DNA of 64,000 nt from Triglochin maritima (Eukaryota > Streptophyta > Magnoliopsida > Alismatales > Juncaginaceae): assembly GCA_963682175.1 (NCBI GenBank), contig OY821775.1:16092501-16156500 (forward strand). The letters are read 5' to 3'. Below the pieces are notes generated by a model. It searched no databases, had not been told where the DNA came from, and saw only the letters and a program-made list of their open reading frames with translations. Of the stretch, positions 55,762 through 64,000 are shown piece by piece (position 1 is the first letter of the stretch; each line of letters starts with the position of its first letter). The position numbers and the translations under genes were made by a program.

Positions 55762-57176
55762 TGTTGAATGTTTTAATTTAAACCGCAAGTGCACGACCGC
55801 GATGAAGCGATGGTAAGTACGGGTCGTCCTCAGGGAGGTGAGCAACCTCTTGTTTGCACGAAATCAAGTGGCGAAAATAATGGAGAAGAGAGTTGGTTAC
55901 ACTACTCTACACTAAACTACGCTAAGAAGTACGAAATGCGAAACAAAGAAATAAACGATCAAATAAAAACTAAGCTAAGAACAAAATAGAAGTGCTGGAA
56001 TTTCAGGAATGGAAAACCCCTAAGGGGTGGACTGAGTGCACACAAGCAAAGAGGTGGGTGTAGAATACATTCTTTAAGCACATGAAGGTGGTGTTTATCA
56101 AGCATAGGAAGTGTCTAAATGTTATGGCAAAACCTATCAATCTATTCACCAACTTGGTTGATTAACATTTACATATGCAAGTTGTTTATTTCAGAACCTA
56201 AACAAGCATGAGAGGTGTCTAATCATTTTGGCAAAACTCATCAAGTTATAAATTCTATCCTAAACAAGCAAGCATACATTCATGTTTAATCAACACATTG
56301 AAATTAAAGCATTCATCTCATTCTCTAATGCATGTATGTACATCTACTCCACCCCCCAAAGGGGATGGAACTACTCACTAAACATTACACTAACTATTAA
56401 ACTATGGAAAGAAAGCATATTAAAACTAAGCTAGAATTAAAAGACGATTAAACTAAAACATGCATAAACAATAAAAGAAGCATAAAACAAACAATGAAAG
56501 AAACACAAAACTTTATTGATAAAATGACTCACATTAAAAGTAGCATCCTCCTACTTTAGTGTGTGCTTCAAGGCCTCACTTCTAGTAGGAAGAATAGCCA
56601 CTTAAAATATGGAGTGATTACAATAGGAGGTGAAGAGTTCTATTTATAGCCATGGAAAAAGCTAATCCGGGACAATCCCCCGATGTGGGACTAAACAGAT
56701 ACCACAAATAGCCTAAACATCCTCTAATACATGTGCTGGAGAAATTTGAGCGCATTTGGGCCAAACGTGACCGCCAATTAGCGGTCTTGGACCGCTAATT
56801 AGCGGTCTACAGTGTCCGGATCGCTCTGGAATTTCTTGTGGGCTTTTCTGGAAGGCTTTGTTGGTATTTGATGCATCTATTTTGCATGTTGGAGCTCCGA
56901 CCCGAATAGAATTGCCAAAATACTCCCCATGATGGTGAGGAGTATTCTGTTTTGCTCTTAGGTCCTTCGGTCTTGCATTCAGGTCCTTCTTCCTTGCATC
57001 TTGGTCCACAGATCTCACAATTTAGTCCTTTTTCCCAGCTTTTGGGTCCTTTTATGCTTCATCTCTTCAAACCTATTTATTCCTGAAAACTAAACATAAA
57101 ACTCGTGACATAGCATTGTTTAGGTGAAAGATAATGGATATAAGATACAAATATGAGCATGAAATGATGTCAATCA
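55762..57176 (-). repeat. Solo LTR of the D/F/G family
   Basis: 1415 bp in minus orientation, reading TGATTGACATCATTTCATG from 57176 and ending at TGTTGA (55762). Target duplication CATCC at 55757-55761 and 57177-57181. No internal sequence, so it is the product of LTR-LTR recombination. Diverged from D, F and G. It carries ACCGCCAATTAGCGGT at 56770 and the perfect palindrome ACCGCTAATTAGCGGT at 56791, 21 bp apart. The short ORFs inside are shadows. Confidence 0.9.
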
Positions 57177-57181
57177 CATCC

Positions 57182-58273
57182 AATGAAAATATATCAATTT
57201 TAAGATGGGCATCCATGCTTTAACATATTATATAAGCCTACAACATATGGTTACTGTAGGATCGTAATGGTCTATAATTCTAATTACTTTTAACCTTAAT
57301 TACCTACTTGTTTAAGCAATCAAGAATATGCAGCGGAATTCAAAATTAAACAATTGATTAAATCATCAAAACATAGATTAAGGCATAAAAGGCAACAGTT
57401 ACAACCTGCCACACATTGAGTTTAGTTAACATATTTAAGTGTATTCAAAATTGATCCCCATTGAACAATAGTGACATTAGTGGAACTAGGAATTTCATTG
57501 GTACGCGGCTTAAAGGAAAAATATATATTATCATATAGGCAATTCAAAAGATTATATTTTTTCTTCAAAAGAAGACTACAATTAGTATTGGATTTTTTAA
57601 AGGATTGTATTTTGGATTTAGAATTCAAGATTAGATGTAGGATTGGTTGGAAACAAGATTTGTTGTAAGGATAAGAGAATCAGAGATTGGGGTTGGTGTT
57701 GGTGTTGGTGTTGAACTATTGGCGTTAATTCCACTTTTGACTTGGTAAATTTGTGTTGCTGTGGAAATGCAATAGTTATTCGGGTTTCACACAAGATTGA
57801 TTTTGAGAAATAACATATTTTGTATGAGTTGGATGAGAGATTTGGGTTTGAAATGTAGTGTTTCGTTGATGGTGTATATTTCTACATTTATAATACAAAT
57901 TATAGTTGACAATTAGTTAGAGGTGCTTGTGAATGTATGATATGAATGTAAATGTATTTTTCTCTTGCCGAGGGATTTATATAGCATTGAGAATGAAGCA
58001 TCCAAAGTCCCAGAGTACAGGTGAGGAAATCTTGTACAAGATAGAGTCGAATTAGACGATATTAATTTGGTTGATTTTGTTAAACCAGATTTAGAACTAG
58101 TGGTGGAGTAGTACACCATGAGGGAATTTCATAATTTATCATGCATTTACTAAAACAAATGTAATGACAAACAAAATATATGCATGAATAGATTTGTAGT
58201 TTATAAATTTTATTATGCAATTGATGATAAACTAAATTACTTCAGATTTTAGGTATGATGAGACATCAATCTT
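57182..58273. other. Intergenic sequence
   Basis: AT-rich, with a short TTGGTG hexamer repeat near 57690-57712. The ORFs of up to 68 codons are unconvincing. Confidence 0.45.
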
Positions 58274-58743
58274 TGTTGGCTTTTTGGCCTTAATATATGT
58301 TTTGATGATTAAGTGTAACACACATTATGCATGGAATAAATTTTGTATTGTGCCAACTTTTGGCTTTTTGGCCTTAATCTATGTTTTGATTATTTAAGCA
58401 ACCTAATCTTAATTATAATCAATGTAGTGTAAAACACATATTGCATAATATATATATATATATTGTTTTGTGTTAATATCTACAGGTGATCAAGACTCAA
58501 TGAAGAAAGGAATTCAGGTCAAGACATGTAATCGAGCTATTGAAGACATGTAATTTTATAATTCTTTTGAGTCTTAGGAACTTTGTGTACTTGAGCATAC
58601 TAGAGTAAATAACTACTCTCTCACACACACTAGGTTCCTTGTAGAAGTCACACACAAAATCTCAGATCATTTGGACTTCAATAGGTCACCCAAACTTTGA
58701 CCGGAAAACACTTAAAACCAAACCTTAACTGTCTGTGCAAATT

Positions 58744-59236
58744 CGGTCAACCGAAACACCTTTGTTCGACCGAGTGATCATTTAACCAATAATGTTTTAA
58801 ACAGCCTGACCGGTCGACCATGAACATTTTGGCTGACCGTCTACACGTGTCAAATGACTGTTAGACTTGTCTTATTCTACAACGGTCGATTTTCCCAAAA
58901 CCCCAAAATACAAGTGATCACCGGTCGACCGTAGACCTTGTTTCGGTCGACCAATCATAAACGTTTTGACAATCCCCAAGTGCATGTTATTTTTTGTTCG
59001 ACCAACCCAATCTTTTCGATCGACAGAACCTAAACCTTTTGACAACCCCGTAGAGCACGTTAGTTTTTGGTCGACCGAACCAACAATTTAGTTCGACCGT
59101 TAACTTAAGAGAACCTAAGTTATAACAAGTTTCGTGCAACCGTTGCCTGCTCGGTTGACCGTTGTGTTTCTAGACTTTCTTGGACTTCATTTCCGGACGA
59201 TCTCTGGTCGACCGTTAAGCCTGTTTCGGTCGACCG
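58744..59236. repeat. Phased palindrome array in LTR of H
   Basis: CGGTCGACCG-type sites start at 58744/58763, 58811/58830, 58883, 58922/58944, 58995/59016, 59068/59090, 59133/59152 and 59205/59227. Within-pair spacing is 19 or 21-22 bp. Pair-to-pair spacing includes 67, 73, 73, 65 and 72 bp. Upstream of the TATA box, as in A. The 3' LTR begins the same array near 63800. Confidence 0.87.
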
Positions 59237-59331
59237 AACTTGCCTAGAATTGTGCCCTGTGCTTTTCTGGTTTGTGCTTCTTTCACAAACACTTACCATA
59301 TTAGTATCATGGCTATAACCCTTTAGGATCT

Positions 59332-59339
59332 TATAAATA
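59332..59339 (+). promoter_or_regulatory. TATA box, first LTR copy of H
   Basis: TATAAATA about 95 bp after the last palindrome. The second LTR segment has the same box at 60403-60410. Confidence 0.65.
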
Positions 59340-59913
59340 GATGTTACCAAGACACAATTAGACAACTGTTATACTCTAAATTGTCATAGATATCTAAGAA
59401 AAAGCTCCCAAACCTTGAATCGCCAATCCTACTCTCCAAGCCTAAACTTCACACTTTAGTTCATCAATTCTTATTCTTTCAAAGTGTGCTCAAGTTAGAG
59501 AGTGTGTTCCACTCACAATTGTCTGTCAAGAAGCAAGGATTTTGGTGAAAATCCGAAGTGTTCACTCTTGGGTTGTAATAGAAAGAAATCAAGCTAGCGA
59601 GGATTGTTAGCGGAGCTTGTGGTGTAAAAAGCTTAATCTCGGCCCAGAACGAGATTAATAGTGAAGACGTAGGCGGAGCTCGAAGGAGATCGAGCGGAGC
59701 TTGCAAGAGAGGAAGTAGGCGAGAGTCTGAAACTCAATAAAAAAATTCCGATGCCATTGTGGTTTGCATATTTATTGTCTTTACTTGCTTGTTTGTTTTT
59801 ATTCCGCTGTGCATATTTGTTTGATTAAGCAAGTAGAGATTGATTAAGCTTAAAAAGTGATTAGAATGAGGGCCTTACATGATCCTGAACTAACATCTAC
59901 AGGTGATCAAGAC

Positions 59914-60178
59914 TAGGGTTGTAAATGGTAGGATTTTACACGCAAACCTGCCCCGCCTAATCCCGCAGTGGATAAACTATCTTACCCTCCACTCGCATAA
60001 CCTGCCTAATAAGCGGGGCAGGTTGCGGTTGTCTCGCAACCTGCCCCGCATAATCCGCAACCCTCCTAAATCAAATATGTTATTAATTTTTATATACCAA
60101 AATCATTTTAATGTTTCAATTTTACCATAACGATTAACCCACCGTACCAAGCCACCACTTAACACTCACCGACCCCTA
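59914..60178. mobile_element. Possible MITE in second LTR copy of H
   Basis: Begins TAGGGTTGTAAATGG and ends GACCCCTA, with interior CCTGCCCCGC and GCGGGGCAGG motifs that pair with each other. It resembles hAT-type MITEs of the GTGTAAATGG kind, but the termini match poorly and no 8-bp duplication was found. Confidence 0.4.
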
Positions 60179-60794
60179 TTCGGTGTTCGACCGTTAACTT
60201 AAGTGTTCCTAAGTTATAGCCTGATCTAGTCAACCGTTCCATTATCGGTCGACCGAACCTTATTCAAAATTGCTAAACGGTCGACCGTTTAACCCGTCCG
60301 GTCGACTAATTTGTTCTGAAATGTGTGCTGCAGATTTCTATTTTGTGTTTCTTACACAACAACTTACCACACAACCCCAACGGCTATAACACCTTAGGAG
60401 CTTATAAATAGAGTTGTCCAACACTATTTTACACAACTCTCCGACTATATATTGTCCACTACCTTAGAGAGAAAGCTCCACACACTCAAAGCTCAAACCT
60501 TCCACACTTAGTAATCAATTACATATCTTACTCAAGTATGCTCAAGTTTATAGAGTGTTGTCCCACTCATTCTTTTGTCAAAGAAAGCAAGGATTTCGGT
60601 GAAAGCCCGAAATGTTCCCTCTCGGATTGTGAGAGGAAGAAATTCAAGCAAGCGAGGGTGTTCACGGTGCTTGTGTTGTAAAGACGTTCGCTCTTGGCCC
60701 GGAATGGGGAGTGGTTAGTGAAGTCGTGAGCGGAGCTCGGTGATCCGAGCGGAGCTTGCAAGAAAGGACTAGGACCCGGGTGGGGTGCCGAACT

Positions 60795-60989
60795 TAGGGG
60801 TGTGCATCCGGTCTGGACTGGATTTTTTTCCGGGGTCTGGTCCGGTCCAAGACTAAATTTTTACCTTAAAAATTAAAAAAAAATCAGACCGGACCACCAC
60901 CGAATTTTCAATTGGGTCCTAAGTGGAACCCAGCAGGTTGGTTCCGGTCTAGACCGAACCCGGACCGGACCGGTTTTTGCACACCCCTA
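60795..60989. mobile_element. hAT-type MITE, 195 bp
   Basis: Termini TAGGGGTGTGCA and TGCACACCCCTA are a perfect 12-bp inverted repeat. The flanks GCCGAACT (60787-60794) and GCCGAACC (60990-60997) match at 7 of 8 positions. The interior is rich in GGTCCGG and GACCGG, as in the MITE at 22542. Inserted in the LTR of H. Confidence 0.88.
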
Positions 60990-61144
60990 GCCGAACCTCT
61001 ATAAAAATCCCCGTCTTCATTTGTGGTTTGCATATTTCCTTACTTTACTTGCTTTGATTCCGCTGCATCTTTGATTATTAGGTAAGTAGAGTTTGTTTAA
61101 TCTTAAAAGTGATTAGAAATAAGTCGGATTCACGATCCAACAAT

Positions 61145-61156
61145 TGGTATCAGAGT
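61145..61156 (+). other. Primer binding site of H (tRNA-iMet)
   Basis: TGGTATCAGAGT, one mismatch from the initiator-Met complement, 2 nt after the LTR end. Confidence 0.88.
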
Positions 61157-61194
61157 CTTGTGAGCTAAATCGCAAACTTGATCGTATTTTTAGC

Positions 61195-62178
61195 ATGACT
61201 AGCACATCTAATAAAATAGAGGGATTATGCGCCACTAAGTCTCATTTACTTAATGAGTCAAACTATGACTATTGGATGAATAGAATGAAGATATTCTTAA
61301 TCTCTAATGACCTTAAGTATTGGATTTTCCTTCAAAATCCTACACCCGCAAATGAAGATGAATTAGATTCACTTTATAGGGCCAAAATGAAAGAAATTGA
61401 GATGAACTAAAAAATCATGAATATTCATTATTGTGGTCTTAATGAGAGTGAATACAATAGAATTAGAGGTTGTGAGAGTACTTTTGAAATTTGGCATAGA
61501 TTGCAAATGCATCATGAGGGTGATAGCAAAACTAAGGAAACTCACATTAGTCTCCTCATGCATAAATATGAGATATTTTCTATGCAAATAGGTGAGAACA
61601 TAAGTGACATGAACACTCGCTTCACCGGTATTACTAACTCTCCTTTGGTTCTTGGAAGAAGAATAAATGAAGGAGAGATGACAAGAAAATTCCTCCGGTC
61701 TCTAAGCAACGATTTGGAAGATAAGGTGGTCGCAATTGAACAAGCTCACGATCTTTCTGAACTCAAGATGGAGGGGCTAATTGGAAATCTCATGGCTTAT
61801 GAGCTTCAAATTAACCATCAAAAGGAGAAGGAAACCTCCAAGAACATACCCACCTTGGCATTGCATGCAAATCTTAACGAACCAATGAGGAGTGTAGATG
61901 ATGAGGACATTGAAGTCCTAGCCAAAGACTTCTTCAAATACATCAAGAAGGATAAAGAAGAAAAGAAGGAAAGAAGAGGTAGAAGAAGTGAGAAAAGAGA
62001 AGAAGAAAGGGATAAGGAGGAAAGTGGAAATGAGAGAAGAGAAAAGGAGAGGAAAATGGAGAGAAGAAGAGAAAAGAAAAGAACATTGAAGCTCACAAAT
62101 CTACATGAGATGACTATTCATCACCATCATCATCTTCCTTGCAAACTAGAAGAGAGGTTTCCCATTCATGCTTCATGA
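61195..62178 (+). pseudogene. copia H gag, N-terminal part
   Basis: ATG at 61195. A UBN2/DUF4219-like gag starts with SHLLNESNYDYWMNRMKIFL and continues through FEIWHRLQMHHEGDSKTKE and MTRKFLRSLSNDLEDKV. TAA at 61408-61410 is the only break in the first 300 codons. From about 61930 to 62090 the sequence is extremely Lys/Arg/Glu-rich (KERRGRRSEKREEER), and the CCHC knuckle expected after this domain is missing. A short His run follows. Sirevirus-like gag by resemblance. Confidence 0.8.
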
Positions 62179-62776
62179 CTATTGAAGATGATCAGAGTGA
62201 GGTAGACTCTAACTCTTGTTCTACTAGATCATGCTCTACTAAGTCATATTATAGTGATAACTCAAATTATAGTTCTAATGATGAAACATATAGACATGAT
62301 GAGCTTCAAAATGCATTCAATGACTTAGTTAAACAATATGAGATCGTTTGTGAAAAGAACAAGAATGCTAGAAAATTGATAATTGATCTCCAAAGCCAAA
62401 TTGAATCAATTTTGCATGAAAAGAATATGTGATTGCTAGACATGAACAAGATATATTAAAACTAAATAGTCTAAAAGCAACACCTATAGACGTTGAACAA
62501 TTACATCTTAAGGCATCAAATGCTCAACTTAGAAAAGATCTAGAAAGGTTCACAAATGGAACTAAGATACTTAACATGCTTTTAGGAAGTCAAATGCAAT
62601 CTTTGCAAAAACATGGTTTAGGATATAACGATTCATATGTTAAACACCATGTAATTCATACCACTTTAAAAGGAAAGCACTTAGTTGTAAAACATAGTTC
62701 TTCAAGTGTGTGGGATCCTAAAACCAAAATGGTTTGGGTTCCCAAAGCTAACATTCAAGGACCCAAATTTGTTTAG
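62139..62776 (+). pseudogene. copia H gag C-terminal extension (two frames)
   Basis: Two overlapping frames (62139-62432 and 62429-62776) read the long gag tail typical of Sireviruses: CFMTIEDDQSEVDSNSC, a coiled-coil-like ELQNAFNDLVKQYEIVC segment, then RFTNGTKILNMLLGSQ and KMVWVPKANIQGPKFV. Frameshifts near 62170 and 62430 separate these parts. In complete relatives, protease and pol follow; here the sequence becomes noncoding at once, so pol is deleted. Confidence 0.72.
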
Positions 62777-63428
62777 GTACCTAAATCTACACTTGTAGGT
62801 GCTTGAAGAGGAGATCGGTGGTGATCGGGGAAGCTTAAACGTCGAATCCAAAGCCGGTTGCATCACTGAATGGAGATTGGAACCAATTCAAAGCTTCAAA
62901 GTTGGGTATAATTTTTTATCCTCTTAAATTTTCAATAAATTGGTTCTAGTCTAGTTTTTAATATATGCTTAATTGACATATCATGTTGATTATTCATTGC
63001 ATATCTTAAATTTGAATTACATCCATTGCTTAAGTGTCATATTTGTAGATGGATGTTAAGGGGGAATTAATACATCACATGCCTATTTTTATATATGTTT
63101 GATGTTAAAAGGGGAAAATTAGATTTGAACTTAATTGCAAAATCATATTCATATTGATAGGGGGAGCTAAATGAATGTCATTTACTTAGGGTAATGAAGT
63201 GCAAAAGTTAGGGGGAGGTACTTCATTACAAGACATCCAAACTCCATGTTAATCTGATGTTTTTGATGGAAGTCAAAGGGGGAGAGATAATTAAAAGGAA
63301 AACTTGAAATTTGATAATAATTGAACAAAAACAATGCACATCCATACGTGGAGCATTTATATGCATAGTTTATATCTAAAAATTTAAAGTATTAAGATAT
63401 AGGTTGTCATCATCAAAAAGGGGGAGAT
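62777..63428 (+). other. H noncoding tail with six polypurine tracts
   Basis: G-rich purine tracts of the form AAAGGGGGAG occur near 63059, 63107, 63158, 63210, 63275 and 63415. The last directly abuts the 3' LTR. Repeated polypurine tracts upstream of the 3' LTR are a reported Sirevirus feature. Confidence 0.75.
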
Positions 63429-64000
63429 TGTTGGCTTTTTGGCCTTAATCTATGTTTTGATGACTTAATCAACCTAATCTTAATTGTAATCAATGTAGAG
63501 TAGCACACATATTGCATAACATATATATTGCTTTGTGTTAACCTCTACAGGTGATCATGGCTCAAGGAAGAAAGGATTCAAGTCAAGACATGTAATGAAA
63601 CTATTTGAAGACATGTAATTTGCATTCTTTTGAGTCTTAGGAACTTTGTGTAATTGAGCATACTTGAGCTAAAATCAACTCAAACACACACTAGGTTCCC
63701 TATAGAAGTCGCACACAAAATTTTACGTCAATTGGACTTCAATAGATCACCCAAACTTAGATCGGAAAACACTAAAACTAAACCATAACTGTCTGCCCAC
63801 ATTCGGTTGACCGACCGAAGCCGTTCGGTCGATCGTTCCGACCTTTTTCGGTCGACCGAATCAACATATTTTTTTGACAGTTAGGGTTGTCGTATTATAC
63901 CAACGGTCGTATTCGAATTATTTACAAATACCCTAAAATATAATATTTACTATCGGTGGACAGTGGACCTGTTTCGGTCGATCAAACCTAAATATCTCCA
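63429..64000 (+). repeat. 3' LTR of H (truncated by window end)
   Basis: TGTTGGCTTTTTGGCC onward, homologous to 58274 and 58362. The palindrome array begins near 63802 and continues to the window edge. Confidence 0.87.

Larger units (their letters stand above)
58274..59895 (+). repeat. 5' LTR of H, first copy
   Basis: Starts TGTTGGCTTTTTGGCC, as does the 3' LTR at 63429. The first about 90 bp are partly duplicated at 58362. Palindrome array 58744-59236, TATAAATA at 59332-59339. It ends near AACTAACA and passes straight into a second LTR segment. Confidence 0.8.
59896..61142 (+). repeat. 5' LTR of H, second partial copy
   Basis: Resumes with TCTACAGGTGATCAAGAC, which is internal LTR sequence (compare 58482), then an inserted segment (59914-60178), palindromes 60184-60308, TATA 60403-60410, a MITE (60795-60989) and the normal end CCAACA at 61142. 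The tandem partial copies suggest unequal recombination between LTRs. Confidence 0.7.
58274..64000 (+). mobile_element. Sirevirus-like copia H, pol-less, runs off the window
   Basis: 5' LTR material 58274-61142, primer site 61145, gag-like ORFs 61195-62776, noncoding region with six G-rich polypurine tracts, and the 3' LTR from 63429 to beyond the window. Multiple polypurine tracts and a gag with a long C-terminal extension are features described for Sireviruses. No protease, integrase or RT is present, so it is non-autonomous. The right end and TSD are outside the window. Confidence 0.82.

Overview
This is plant nuclear DNA, almost certainly from a flowering plant with a TE-rich genome. Nearly everything in it is transposable-element sequence: Ty1/copia, Athila-like and chromovirus-type Ty3/gypsy, hAT, MULE-like and CACTA pieces. 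There is one credible spliced host gene (31344-34685). No rRNA, tRNA, CRISPR or bacterial-style operon was seen. I use letters for the elements: A = copia 2540-8346; C = copia 9842-27505 (minus strand); D = gypsy 11824-20775; E = chromovirus fragment about 22947-25980 (minus); F = gypsy 38338-54590; G = gypsy 46379-53803 (minus); H = copia 58274 to beyond the window end.

Layout. 1-2539 holds LTR-like debris. A is a degraded Tork-like copia element with both LTRs. An unrelated copia integrase relic and a 283-bp foldback follow. C is an old minus-strand copia element whose ends and 5-bp target duplication (GTTAT) can still be read 17.7 kb apart. It has been filled by D (TSD ATATG), a 192-bp hAT MITE (TSD TGTGATGC) and E, and it carries a small exon-like piece of a VPS26 retromer gene beside its primer binding site. 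A quieter AT-rich stretch (27511-35165) holds a MULE-like MITE and the host gene. From 35174 to 54677 a hAT transposon (8-bp TSD CTATTGAC) contains gypsy F (TSD ATCGC), whose 3' LTR contains gypsy G (TSD AGTAG): three nested insertions with readable junctions. A CACTA end, a solo LTR of the D/F/G family (TSD CATCC) and H follow. H is a Sirevirus-like copia element with gag-like ORFs and no pol.

D, F and G are one non-autonomous Athila-like family with tRNA-Asp primer sites and no RT, RNase H or integrase. D and F keep gag plus protease. G, the youngest (about a dozen mismatches between its 1557-bp LTRs), keeps only an intact 503-codon ORF around the zinc knuckle, without the capsid core or protease. 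A 1.5-kb noncoding 3' region is conserved in all three.

The most unusual signal is at the DNA level. LTRs of unrelated families (A, H, chromovirus E, and an LTR-like block at 15-1583) carry arrays of near-palindromes of the type CGGTCGACCG, arranged in pairs about 19 or 22 bp apart. The pair-to-pair spacing clusters near 53, 63 and 73 bp, that is, in steps of about one helical turn. The D/F/G family has a second, different palindrome (ACCGCCAATTGGCGGT) repeated every 21 bp in both LTR and leader, with compensatory base changes in the solo LTR. Both look like helically phased dyad sites of unknown function.
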